A stretch of 64,000 nucleotides of DNA from Propionibacteriaceae bacterium UBA7704 (lineage in GTDB: Bacteria; Actinomycetota; Actinomycetes; Propionibacteriales; Propionibacteriaceae). Shown piece by piece: positions 7,970 through 15,616 of the stretch (its first letter is position 1; the number at the start of each line of letters is the position of its first letter). The notes beneath the pieces are model-generated. The model was not told the DNA's origin, did not search any database, and was given only the letters and a program-made list of their open reading frames with translations. The DNA lies in the NCBI GenBank assembly GCA_002482525.1, contig DLGC01000016.1, positions 1 to 64,000 of the forward strand, in the 5' to 3' direction. Position numbers and translations under genes: made by a program.

Positions 7970-9477
7970 CGACGTGCGTGCCGGGGCCGGTAGCGTTCGG
8001 TGCGGGCTGCGACCAGCACGGCGCCCAGGGTGATCAGGCCCAGACCGGCCCATCCCAACGGCCAGGACGCATCGGTGCCGGTTCGGGGCAGCGTCGCGGA
8101 GTTGTCGGCATTGCTGTCGGACGCGGTGCAGGTAGCCAGCGGGGCTGAGAGCGTGGCGTAGGTGTTGGCGGTCAAAGCAAGCAGCGCGGTTGCCGTCGAC
8201 AACTGGTTGGAGGTGGTTCCGCTGAGAGTGTTGGGGAAACCGCCATTGTTCAGTTGCTGGTCGCGCAACCAGGTGAGTGAATCACTGACATCGACACCAT
8301 CGGCCTGGAGTGCGGAGATCAACAACGCGGTGCTGTCCACCGGTGAATAGTTCTGCCAGTAGCCGGCGGCCTTCTTGGCCCCGGCCGCCCAGGACGTTGC
8401 TTTATCGACTGCTTCTTTGGTGGCTGTGGTGGGGGTGATCACATCATCGGACAAGGCCATCAGCGCCAGGGCGGTGGAATCGGGATCGTCGGTGCTGCCG
8501 AAACCCCACGCGCCACTGGCCAGTTGCTTGCTCACCAAGTAGTCCACCATGGCCGCACTCGGTGTGGTGCCGGTGCGCTTCAGTCCGATCATGGCCAGTG
8601 CCTGCCCGAAGGCGAAGTCATCGGCCGTGCCAAGGCGTCCCTGAGAGCTGGCGCCCTTCACGATCCGCTTGGCGAGGTCGACACCGCCGAAATCGGTCGG
8701 ATCCTCACCGACCGCCGAGACGAAGATCGCCAGCTTGGCGGCCGCGTACGCGCTGGTTGCGGAGTAGTCGTCGGCCTGGCTGGCCAGGTAGTCGGTGATC
8801 TTCTCCAGCTTGCCGGCATAGGCGCATTCCCGGGCGGCCAGGCCCAGCCCGACGTCCACCGCAGCGCCGGGGGAGTCCCAACTGGTCGGCACGCTGGCCG
8901 CTAGCCACTTACCTGCGCTTCGGGTCGAGCTGGTGTCGATCGACGGAGCTGTGGTGGTTGAACTCGACGGGCTCGGAGTGGGGGTCGGTGTGGCTGATGC
9001 CGGCGCCACGGGGACCGACGTTACGGCCGGACCGGTGGCGCTGAACGAATTGGTGAGTCGCCAGCCTTCGATCTTGTCGGTCGTCGGCGTGGTGTTGTTC
9101 GAGCCGTCGGACTGATAGTCCCAGGAACTCAGCGTGCCGTCGGCCGCGACGCTGGCGTACCAGTACGACCAGTAGTAGCCGCCGTTGGTGCCGTAGTTCG
9201 GATCAGCAGGCAGCGTGTCGACCTGGCTGACGAAGCCGCCGGACTGGGCGACGTCGAAACCGGCGCTGCTGAGGGCCTCGGTGCCGGTGGCGTAGGCCGA
9301 GGCGCAACCCAGCGAAGGGGCGGTGGCGTCGTCGAACTGGACGGCCACCCACACCCCGGAGCAGGAAGTGGGGGTGGTGGCGGGAGCGGCCGTCGCTGTT
9401 GCGGCCGGCATCAGGCCAAGGGATAGGAGCGCTGCCGTAGTCCCGACAGCAAGCGCTCGGGTGAAAGTGAGTGACAT
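7966..9477 (-). CDS. LPXTG-anchored transcobalamin-like protein (DUF4430-like domain + alpha/alpha barrel)
   Basis: A 503-residue surface protein, first gene of the B12-riboswitch operon. Order: signal peptide (about 1-31); DUF4430-like domain (about 38-145) with Cys39, Cys58 and YWSYW at 102-106; Ser/Thr/Pro linker (about 150-190); an alpha/alpha-barrel region (about 193-450) with squalene-cyclase/transcobalamin-type repeats such as SGAWGFGSTDDPDSTALAL and NNGGFPNTL; a sortase motif LPRTG at 463-467; a hydrophobic helix and a basic tail. Animal transcobalamin and intrinsic factor combine the same two folds in the opposite order and clamp cobalamin between them. I infer a wall-anchored corrinoid receptor. 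Start ATG 9477 is preceded by AAAGGA. Terpene-cyclase activity is unlikely for an exported, wall-anchored protein. Confidence 0.8.
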   Translation of the reverse strand: MSLTFTRALAVGTTAALLSLGLMPAATATAAPATTPTSCSGVWVAVQFDDATAPSLGCASAYATGTEALSSAGFDVAQSGGFVSQVDTLPADPNYGTNGGYYWSYWYASVAADGTLSSWDYQSDGSNNTTPTTDKIEGWRLTNSFSATGPAVTSVPVAPASATPTPTPSPSSSTTTAPSIDTSSTRSAGKWLAASVPTSWDSPGAAVDVGLGLAARECAYAGKLEKITDYLASQADDYSATSAYAAAKLAIFVSAVGEDPTDFGGVDLAKRIVKGASSQGRLGTADDFAFGQALAMIGLKRTGTTPSAAMVDYLVSKQLASGAWGFGSTDDPDSTALALMALSDDVITPTTATKEAVDKATSWAAGAKKAAGYWQNYSPVDSTALLISALQADGVDVSDSLTWLRDQQLNNGGFPNTLSGTTSNQLSTATALLALTANTYATLSAPLATCTASDSNADNSATLPRTGTDASWPLGWAGLGLITLGAVLVAARTERYRPRHARR

Positions 9478-9478
9478 T

Positions 9479-9509
9479 CCGGTCCTTTCGCGAGAGTCGC
9501 ACGGACCGG
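9479..9509 (-). promoter_or_regulatory. Shine-Dalgarno-sequestering hairpin (riboswitch expression platform)
   Basis: A 7-bp stem (9503-9509 with 9479-9485, read on the minus strand as CCGGTCC and GGACCGG) encloses and partly pairs the AAAGGA that serves the ATG at 9477. Its position between the cobalamin aptamer and the start codon fits translational shut-off when B12 is bound. The competing anti-sequestering pairing was not resolved. Confidence 0.6.
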
Positions 9510-9556
9510 TGATCAAGCCGGCTCATCCCGCGCGCCTCGACGGGTTTTCATTGAGC

Positions 9557-9675
9557 CAGAACAGGGATGGGCATTCCGACTTGGCCGACAGATCGGCGTC
9601 ACGGTTGCGGGTCAGTCCCGGATTCTCACCGGGTTCCCCCATCACGTTCAGGTGCGCTCACCCTACTGCACCCTG
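9557..9675 (-). promoter_or_regulatory. Cobalamin riboswitch
   Basis: On the minus strand the conserved core is readable: GGTGAGAATCCGGG, then CTGACCCGCAACCGT, then a short hairpin and a B12-box-like AAGTCGGAATGCCC. A GGTGC/GCACC helix lies upstream. This is the classical adenosylcobalamin aptamer layout. It is about 80 nt upstream of the transcobalamin-like gene and should repress the whole six-gene operon when intracellular B12 is sufficient. The exact ends are approximate. Confidence 0.93.
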
Positions 9676-9752
9676 CGGCCGAGGCCGACCATCCCAGCAA
9701 TCACAGATTCCCGCTGAGACACCTCGCGCCGTTGCTGCGAGGGCGGGCGCGC

Positions 9753-9785
9753 GAAGGGGACACCGGCTCGCCCGGTGCCCCCTTC
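9753..9785 (-). terminator. hairpin terminator of the small repeat-protein gene
   Basis: GAAGGGG-CACCGG and CCGGTG-CCCCTTC arms (9753-9785) form a long stem with one A/C mismatch. It sits about 20 bp after the stop of the minus-strand gene at 9805-10095 and before the riboswitch transcript start. Confidence 0.65.
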
Positions 9786-9804
9786 GTCGTCGGTGGTTTC
9801 GCGC

Positions 9805-10095
9805 CTACTGCGCGTCGTCGTTCTTGGTGTCGCCGTCCACCAGCCCCTTGACGGCGCTGCTGGCGTCATCGGCGAGCTTCTTGGCGTTGTCGGGCAGGTC
9901 CTCGGCGAAGCCTTTGACGGCGGTGCCGGCTTCGTCGGCAAATTTCTTGGCGTTCTCAGGCAGGTCTTCGGCGAAATCCTTGGCTTTGTCCATGGCTTCC
10001 CCGGCGAAGTCTTTCGCCTGATCGCCGAATTCCTTGGCCTTGTCCAGCAAGCCGTCGAAGAAGCCGCCTTCTTCCGGGCTGTTGTCATCACTCAT
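9805..10095 (-). CDS. Small amphipathic-repeat protein (MT0933-antitoxin/LEA-like)
   Basis: A 96-residue acidic, lysine-rich protein with no hydrophobic segment. It has imperfect 11-residue-type amphipathic repeats: AKEFGDQAKDFAGEAMDKAKDFAEDLPENAK in pieces across residues 18-50, with FAEDLPENAKKFADEAG and FAEDLPDNAKKLADDAS as a near-duplicated pair. The pattern matches small actinobacterial proteins annotated as MT0933-like antitoxins or LEA/CsbD-like stress proteins. No toxin gene is adjacent, so a stress or scaffold role is as likely. The start ATG 10095 is preceded by GAGGGA. Function not assigned. Confidence 0.75.
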   Translation of the reverse strand: MSDDNSPEEGGFFDGLLDKAKEFGDQAKDFAGEAMDKAKDFAEDLPENAKKFADEAGTAVKGFAEDLPDNAKKLADDASSAVKGLVDGDTKNDDAQ

Positions 10096-10230
10096 GGAGG
10101 TCCCTCATTTCGGTGTGGAATACGACGACGTCAACCCTAGAGCTCATACCCACTCAATGGCAGAAGGAGAGCCGCAGTTTCGGGTGCTCGGAATCGGCAG
10201 GTGAGTATTCTTCGCCGACCTCATCCCTCC

Positions 10231-10824
10231 TCACGGGTGGGCGACCGTGAAGAGTCGGAAGCCCTTCGCGCTGGCGTAGCGCTCACAGGAGTAACCCTGC
10301 TCGATCAGCCAAGCCTGCAGGGAATCGGCTCCCAGGTTCTTGCCGACGACCAGGCGGGCCACACCATCGGGGGCCAATCGCGGCAACCAGGTCAGCAGCA
10401 ATTCGTGGAGGGCGGCCTTTCCGATGCGGATCGGCGGATTCGACCAGATCTCGTCATAGCGTGCGTCGGGATCGGCATGCTCGGGGGTGAGTGCGAAGAC
10501 CCGATCGGCGACGCCGTGAGCCTGGGCGTTGTCGACCACCAATTCCAAGGCGCGCGGGTTCACATCCACCGCGTCCACTCGAGCCAGCGGGCAGGCGGTG
10601 GCCAGGGCAACGGCTAACACGCCATAGCCGCACCCCAGATCCAACAATCGTGAGGCGGAACCGCTGGGCGTCGTCTCCCGCAGCAGCACAGCTGTGCCCG
10701 GGTCCAGCCGTTCGGCGGAGAAGACGCCGGCGGCAGTGGTGAACGTCCACTCGGTCTCCCAGAAGCTCATCCGCACCTCGCGGCGACGTTCGGGGCCAGT
10801 AGGCGTCTCGAAGTAATGACTCAC
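10231..10824 (-). CDS. Class I SAM methyltransferase, RsmC-like small domain
   Basis: A 197-residue methyltransferase of the MTS (methyltransferase small) family. The SAM-binding motif LLDLGCGYGVLAVALA is at about 60-75, the acidic motif II in VDAVDVNPRALEL at about 83-95, and the catalytic NPP motif of N-methyltransferases (SNPPIRIGK) at about 129-137. Such proteins methylate guanine in 16S rRNA (RsmC, G1207), and the N-terminal YFETPTGPERRREV fits that group. It overlaps truA by ATGA (10821-10824) at the end of a three-gene RNA-modification operon trmB-truA-this gene. Confidence 0.85.
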   Translation of the reverse strand: MSHYFETPTGPERRREVRMSFWETEWTFTTAAGVFSAERLDPGTAVLLRETTPSGSASRLLDLGCGYGVLAVALATACPLARVDAVDVNPRALELVVDNAQAHGVADRVFALTPEHADPDARYDEIWSNPPIRIGKAALHELLLTWLPRLAPDGVARLVVGKNLGADSLQAWLIEQGYSCERYASAKGFRLFTVAHP

Positions 10825-11627
10825 GGCAGCTCCCGGCGGGCGCGGGCCTCGGCGACCCGCAGTTCCAACTGATCGACCGAAGGGTAGCCGACTTCCTCCA
10901 GCACCAGTCCGTGCGCCGCCGCCACCGGCACGTCACCGCTGCGCGACTCGGCGTCCAGCAGGCCCACCAGCCAGGAATCGTCGCGGCGTCCGGTGCCGAC
11001 CTCGACCAAGGCACCCACCAGCGATCGCACCATGGAATGGCAGAACGCGTCAGCGCGCACTTCCACTCGGATGCGACGATCGGGAAGACGCTCGGCGCGC
11101 AGTTCCTGCAATCGACGAATGGTGGTCGCACCCTCGCGGGCCCGACAGAATGCGGCGAAATCGTGAAGCCCGAGCAGCGCCTGACCGGCGTGGTGCAGTT
11201 GGGCCACATCGATCTCGCCACGCACGGCAGCGGTGGTATGACGCTGCAACGGATCCAGGACGCCGTCGCTGAGGTGGTAGCGGTAGCGACGCCAGATCGC
11301 CGCGAAGCGGGCATCAAAACCCGGCGGTGCCACCTGAACGCTGAACACCGCCACGTCCTCGGGAAGGGCTCGGCGCAGGCGGCGCTGCAAAGTCCGGGCG
11401 AGGTCCTCCGGCTCAGGGAGGTCCAGATCGAGATGGGCGACCTGACCGCGAGCATGTACCCCGGCGTCGGTGCGCCCGGCGCAGGTGAGCACCGGTGGCT
11501 CGTCGAGTCGCAATACGCGACCGATCCAGGTCTCCAGCTCCCCTTGGACGGTGCGCAGGCCGGTTTGGGCCGCCCAGCCGTGGAAGGCGGCACCGTCATA
11601 ACCCAGGTCGAGGCGGAAGCGTGTCAT
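10821..11627 (-). CDS. truA: tRNA pseudouridine(38-40) synthase TruA
   Basis: A 268-residue enzyme that isomerises uridines 38-40 in the anticodon arm of tRNAs. The catalytic Asp is in the GRTDAGVHARGQ motif at about residues 51-62. The N-terminus RFRLDLGYDGAAFHGWA and the later FCHSMVRSLVGALVEVG block (about 197-213) are typical of the family. Length is normal. It overlaps trmB upstream and the methyltransferase downstream by 4 bp each, so the three are translationally coupled. Confidence 0.97.
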   Translation of the reverse strand: MTRFRLDLGYDGAAFHGWAAQTGLRTVQGELETWIGRVLRLDEPPVLTCAGRTDAGVHARGQVAHLDLDLPEPEDLARTLQRRLRRALPEDVAVFSVQVAPPGFDARFAAIWRRYRYHLSDGVLDPLQRHTTAAVRGEIDVAQLHHAGQALLGLHDFAAFCRAREGATTIRRLQELRAERLPDRRIRVEVRADAFCHSMVRSLVGALVEVGTGRRDDSWLVGLLDAESRSGDVPVAAAHGLVLEEVGYPSVDQLELRVAEARARRELP

Positions 11628-12349
11628 CGGCGTCGGTAGGTCAGGTCGAAGACGGTGCGTCCGGCGTCCAGGCCGCGCTGCTCGTACTTGGTCAGCGGTC
11701 GTTGCTCGAAACGCGGAGCCCAGCCGTCATGGCTGTTCACCAGCAATTCGGCGGCGTCCAAGGTCTCGCGCATGGCCTCGGCATAGTCGGCCCAGTCGGT
11801 GGCCAGCCGCCAGATGCCTCCGGGGACCAAACGGGAGGCGACGATCTCGGCGAACCTCGGGTTGACCAGACGGCGCTTGTGATGGCGGGCCTTGTGCCAG
11901 GGGTCAGGGAAGAAAGTCCACAACTCGGTGATGCTGGCGGGCTCGAACAGCATCTCCACCCCCTGTGCGCCGTCGGCCACCACCAGCCGCACGTTGCTGA
12001 GATTATGGCGCGCCAGTCTGCTCAAGGTGGAGGCCACTGATGGGGTGAACACTTCGAAGCCGATCAGATTGGCCTGCGGGTGGGTTTCGGCGAGCGCCGT
12101 AATGGCCTGGCCGGTGCCACAGCCGATCTCGACCATCACAGGCGCCTGTCGTCCAAAGCGGGCCGTCCAATCGACGTGGGCGTGCGGTGCGATCGAGGTT
12201 TCGCGCTCAGCGGCGTCAACCTCGATCACCCAGGCGTCGTGATACTTCTGCCACGCCTTGAGCTGTGATTCGTTCATGCGGGCCGATCGACGGACGTAGG
12301 AGACGACATCACGGTGAATGGGTCGGGCGGCAGGCATGGGAGCCATCAT
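11624..12349 (-). CDS. trmB: tRNA (guanine-N7)-methyltransferase TrmB
   Basis: A 241-residue SAM-dependent enzyme making m7G46 in tRNA. The SAM motif VEIGCGTGQAITALA is at about 72-86, the GFEVF acidic motif at about 97-101, and the family signature FFPDPWHKARHHKRRLV at about 146-162. The C-terminal TKYEQRG is the conserved T-x-[FY]-E tail. The start is either of the two ATGs at 12349/12346. It begins the operon trmB-truA-rsmC-like. Confidence 0.96.
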   Translation of the reverse strand: MMAPMPAARPIHRDVVSYVRRSARMNESQLKAWQKYHDAWVIEVDAAERETSIAPHAHVDWTARFGRQAPVMVEIGCGTGQAITALAETHPQANLIGFEVFTPSVASTLSRLARHNLSNVRLVVADGAQGVEMLFEPASITELWTFFPDPWHKARHHKRRLVNPRFAEIVASRLVPGGIWRLATDWADYAEAMRETLDAAELLVNSHDGWAPRFEQRPLTKYEQRGLDAGRTVFDLTYRRR

Positions 12350-12522
12350 AAGAACACGGTCGGCCCGGGGGTTGCATCACGCGGAAATCGCGGAAAGAAC
12401 TGCGAAGCCCACCTTTTGAGTGAACCCCTTTCTCTCACCCATGTGAACGGTCTAATCTACCGGCGGCGACCACGATGAAAAGGTGTCGCCGAGTTCGTCC
12501 CCTGTTTCGGCGGGGGAAACGG

Positions 12523-12561
12523 CACGGGCTGCCGCGGCGCTGGGGGTTGTGGCAGCCCGTG
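12523..12561. terminator. hairpin in the trmB/yccF intergenic region
   Basis: A perfect 11-bp stem, CACGGGCTGCC (12523-12533) with GGCAGCCCGTG (12551-12561), loop 17 nt. The flanking genes are divergent, so it does not obviously terminate either; it could be an attenuator in the yccF leader or mark an unannotated short transcript. I see no gene in the rest of 12350-12680. Confidence 0.45.
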
Positions 12562-12680
12562 TGTCGTCTGATCAGGTGTTCTGGGGTCATGACGACAGCG
12601 CCCGACCTCGACCAACAGGGTCTTTCGGGGTGACGGCGGGGGACATCTCAGGGTGAAGTCGGAGCCCGGTCGCGCAGCGG

Positions 12681-13109
12681 ATGGGGTTTGATGGAGTCGT
12701 GCGATTCCTTCTGAACCTCATTTGGCTGATCTTCGGTGGCCTGTGGCTGGCCTTGGGCTACATCCTGGCCGGCATCGTTGCGTGCATCTTCATCGTCACG
12801 ATCCCCTTCGGGATCGCCTCCTTCCGTATGGCCGGCTTTGCCCTGTGGCCTTTCGGGCGCACCGTCATCAGCAAACCCAGTGCGGGCTTCGGCTCCGCGC
12901 TGGGCAATGTGATCTGGTTCATCGTGGCCGGGCTGTGGCTGGCCATCGGCCACGTCACCACCGCCATCGCTCAGGCGATCACCATCATCGGTATCCCCCT
13001 GGCTATCGCGAACGTGAAGATGATCCCGGTGACGTGCTTCCCGTTCGGCAAAGCGATCGTCGACGACGACCAGCTGCCGGCGGGCGTCGAGCCGCTGTTC
13101 CACATCTGA
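12681..13109 (+). CDS. YccF-domain inner membrane protein
   Basis: About 142 residues with two copies of the YccF (DUF307) module, each a pair of hydrophobic helices around a conserved loop: LIWLIFGGLWLALGYI followed by TIPFGIASFRMAGFALWPFGR (in two adjacent segments), then again VIWFIVAGLWLAIGHV and IIGIPLAIANVKMIPVTCFPFGK in two segments. The function of YccF proteins is not established. The start may instead be GTG at 12699, which gives the common family N-terminus (VRFLLNLIWL). Confidence 0.9.
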   Translation: MGFDGVVRFLLNLIWLIFGGLWLALGYILAGIVACIFIVTIPFGIASFRMAGFALWPFGRTVISKPSAGFGSALGNVIWFIVAGLWLAIGHVTTAIAQAITIIGIPLAIANVKMIPVTCFPFGKAIVDDDQLPAGVEPLFHI

Positions 13110-13146
13110 AGTCGGCGTCCGCGGCGAAGCTCGATAGAGTTGGCCA

Positions 13147-13755
13147 GTGGGCTTCAATCTGGACCTGTTTCTCACCACGGCCGTGACTCTGTTCGTCATT
13201 GTGGATCCGCCGGGGTTGCTGCCGGTGTTCCTGGGGCTCACTCGACGACTGGATCTCGCCCAACGACGCCGCGCAGCGTGGCGAGCATCGGTTGTGGCGT
13301 TCGCAGTGATCGCAGTGTTCGCCCTGTTCGGTCGCCAGATCCTGACCTACCTGCAAGTCTCGGTGCCGGCCATGACCGCATCAGGAGGTCTGCTGCTGCT
13401 GTTGGTGGCCCTGGACCTGCTGATGGGACGGGCCGAAGAACCCACCTCTCATGATGGTGTGAACGTGGCCATCGTGCCGTTGGGCACACCGTTGATGGCC
13501 GGCCCCGGCGCCATCGTCGCCATGATGCTGGCGGTGCAGCAACAGCCCGATCTGGCCGGTTACCTCACGGTCGGTGCTGCGCTCATCGTGGTCATGCTGC
13601 TGGTGTGGCTCGCGATGCGCTACGCCGACGCGTTGCGGTCACTGCTGCGTGAATCCGGGACTGTGCTGGCCTCCCGGATCGCCGGCCTGCTGCTCAGCGC
13701 CATCGCGGTGCAGATGATCGCCGACGGCGTCTTCGGATTCATCGACGCTCACTGA
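13147..13755 (+). CDS. MarC/NAAT-family membrane protein
   Basis: A 202-residue integral membrane protein with six hydrophobic segments, GTG start. The family signature VDPPGLLPVFLGLT is at residues about 19-32 and a second conserved block PLGTPLMAGPGAI at about 115-127. MarC proteins belong to a UPF0056 family; neutral amino-acid transport was reported for archaeal relatives, while the original link to multiple antibiotic resistance was not upheld. It follows yccF by 37 bp and may be co-transcribed. Confidence 0.9.
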   Translation: MGFNLDLFLTTAVTLFVIVDPPGLLPVFLGLTRRLDLAQRRRAAWRASVVAFAVIAVFALFGRQILTYLQVSVPAMTASGGLLLLLVALDLLMGRAEEPTSHDGVNVAIVPLGTPLMAGPGAIVAMMLAVQQQPDLAGYLTVGAALIVVMLLVWLAMRYADALRSLLRESGTVLASRIAGLLLSAIAVQMIADGVFGFIDAH

Positions 13756-13795
13756 TTATTGATGTCTGGTTCCGCCGCGAGGCATCGGTGGAACA

Positions 13796-14791
13796 ATGAA
13801 ATTCGTGGTTGAACGAGAACTCACCGAGCCGGTTTCGCTGACACTGCCGTCCGGGGACCTGAATCCCGCAGCCGTGGGTTGGGCGCGCCGTCCGCTGGTC
13901 GACACCTCCGGAATCGGAAGCACCGGGAGCTGGGGACGCAACAAACGCTGGGAATACTGGAATGTCTCCACTCCCAGCCATGTGTTGGCTCTCACGGTGT
14001 CGTTGATCGACTATGCCGCCGTCCACGAGGTGTGGATCTTCGATCGAACCGCGCAGCGGGCCTGGGGCCGGGCGCCCACTCTGATTCCGCCCCGTGGCGC
14101 GATCTTGCCGCCATCGCTGGACCAGGGCCCGGTTCGGGCGGTGGCCAAGGACTTCCTGGTGGAGATCGACCACAGCGATGGCATCGTCAGGCTTCATGCC
14201 GAGATTCCCGAAGCCTCCTTCGATGTCGAGGTGGTCAGACCCGACCGTCACGACTGCCTGGCTGTGGTGGTGCCGTGGTCGAGGCGGCGCTTCCAATACA
14301 CCGTCAAGGATGTGGCCTTGCCCGCCGTCGGGGTGCTGCGTATCGAAGGCGCCGAGTACCCCATCCCCGCGGGCCAATCCTGGGCGGTGCTCGACCACGG
14401 CCGGGGCCGCTGGCCTTACGACATCGCCTGGAACTGGGGCGCCGGATCGGGCCTGGTTGACGGTGTCTCGTTCGGGCTCCAAGTAGGCGGGCGCTGGACC
14501 GAGGGCACCGGGTCGACCGAGAACGGCATCCTGATCGATGGTGTGCTGACCAAGATCTCCGAGGAACTGACCTGGGACTACGACCTCGCCGAGTGGCGCA
14601 AGCCGTGGCGGATCACCGGCGGCGGACTGGACGCCACCTTCACCCCCGACTACGACCGGCACTCCGAAACCAATCTGGGCATCATCGCCGCCCGCACCGA
14701 CCAGTGCTTCGGAATCTGGTCGGGTAGCTTTGCCGGCTTCGACTTCGACGGGGTCTACGGATGGGCCGAGGACGTGCACAACCGCTGGTGA
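13796..14791 (+). CDS. DUF2804 domain-containing protein
   Basis: A 331-residue soluble protein without signal peptide, matching the DUF2804 family by the N-terminal pattern LTEPVSLTLPSGDLNPAAVGW, here in two pieces, the NKRWEYWNV block (about 44-52), DHGRGRWPYDIAWNWGAGSG (about 198-217) and the C-terminal GLDATFTPDYDRHSETN block. The repeated aromatic and Gly motifs suggest a lipocalin-like beta-sheet fold. DUF2804 has no established biochemical role. It sits alone between marC and a convergent ACT-domain gene. Confidence 0.88.
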   Translation: MKFVVERELTEPVSLTLPSGDLNPAAVGWARRPLVDTSGIGSTGSWGRNKRWEYWNVSTPSHVLALTVSLIDYAAVHEVWIFDRTAQRAWGRAPTLIPPRGAILPPSLDQGPVRAVAKDFLVEIDHSDGIVRLHAEIPEASFDVEVVRPDRHDCLAVVVPWSRRRFQYTVKDVALPAVGVLRIEGAEYPIPAGQSWAVLDHGRGRWPYDIAWNWGAGSGLVDGVSFGLQVGGRWTEGTGSTENGILIDGVLTKISEELTWDYDLAEWRKPWRITGGGLDATFTPDYDRHSETNLGIIAARTDQCFGIWSGSFAGFDFDGVYGWAEDVHNRW

Positions 14792-14794
14792 GCC

Positions 14795-15301
14795 TCAGTC
14801 GAGCTTGATGTCGACCTGAATCTCGGCGGCTAGTGCCTCCAGGTCGGCCCGGATGGCCTGGGTGTCGGCATCACTGGGAATGCGGGCGCTCACGGTCGCC
14901 TCGAACAACCGGCCGCCGGTCATAGGCGCGTCGATCGTCTTGCTGGAAAGGTGCTCGATGCTGAGTTGATGGCGGCTCAGGGTTGCTGAGACCTCCTTGA
15001 CGATGCCGGGACGGTCATTGCCGATCACCGTCAGGCTGATCAGCGGCCAGATCTCGGTCACAGCCTCGGACCCGGCGTGCGTGGTGATCTTCAGCAGCCC
15101 CTGCAATTCGTTCAGGGCGGCGGTCAAAGCTGCAGCGGCGGCGGCAGGTACCGACACTTCGACGATTCCGGCGAAGGTGCCGGCCAACTCGGCCAACTCG
15201 CTACGCTCCCAGTTGCCGCCGTGGGCACTCACAACCTCGGCCAGTGCGGCGACTAGGCCGGCGCGATCGTCCCCGACGACAGTCAAGATCAGCATGGGCA
15301 T
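14795..15301 (-). CDS. ACT-domain protein, GcvR-like
   Basis: 168 residues made of two ACT domains. The first (about 4-80) begins LILTVVGDDRAGLVAALAEVV, here spanning two adjacent stretches, and the second (about 88-165) contains LTVIGNDRPGIVKEVSATL. Tandem ACT domains of this arrangement occur in GcvR, the glycine cleavage repressor accessory protein, and in small amino-acid-sensing proteins. No gcv gene is nearby, so the regulated pathway is unknown. It is the last gene after xseA-xseB, separated by 111 bp. Confidence 0.85.
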   Translation of the reverse strand: MPMLILTVVGDDRAGLVAALAEVVSAHGGNWERSELAELAGTFAGIVEVSVPAAAAAALTAALNELQGLLKITTHAGSEAVTEIWPLISLTVIGNDRPGIVKEVSATLSRHQLSIEHLSSKTIDAPMTGGRLFEATVSARIPSDADTQAIRADLEALAAEIQVDIKLD

Positions 15302-15412
15302 GGCTGCAGCCTAGCGATGGGCGCCGGGTGGTTGGCGACGAGGCGTGTCCGATGGCGCAGATCAGGCGGGGTGCGCTGCGTCCCGATGGTGGCGGCGCGG
15401 TGGAATGCCCGA

Positions 15413-15616
15413 TCAGTCGGTTTTGTCGCGGGCGGCGTCGATTTTTGCCTTCGCACCGTCCAACCAGGTTTGGCAAATGGCGGCCAGTGCTTCGCCGCGC
15501 TCCCACAGCGCCATCGATTCGCTTAGCGGCACTGATCCCGCTTCGAGTTTGCGGACGATCTCGACCAACTCGTCGCGGGCCTCCTCATAGCTGGGTGTCT
15601 CGCTCTTTGTGCTCAT
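15413..15616 (-). CDS. xseB: Exodeoxyribonuclease VII small subunit
   Basis: A 67-residue acidic helical protein with the XseB pattern: SYEEARDELVEIVRKLEAG at about 8-26, then PLSESMALWERGEALAAIC. It assembles in several copies around XseA to form the nuclease that degrades single-stranded DNA. It overlaps the xseA stop by ATGA (15613-15616), the usual bacterial order. Confidence 0.96.
   Translation of the reverse strand: MSTKSETPSYEEARDELVEIVRKLEAGSVPLSESMALWERGEALAAICQTWLDGAKAKIDAARDKTD

Noticed and set aside
7966..9477. Secreted terpene cyclase or squalene-hopene cyclase
   Set aside because: The barrel has the repeat pattern but no DxDD-type cyclase motif was seen, and a signal peptide, sortase motif and riboswitch point to a binding role.
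9805..10095. Toxin-antitoxin system (MT0933-like antitoxin)
   Set aside because: No toxin gene lies next to it, and the repeats fit LEA-like stress proteins as well; only the descriptive name is used.
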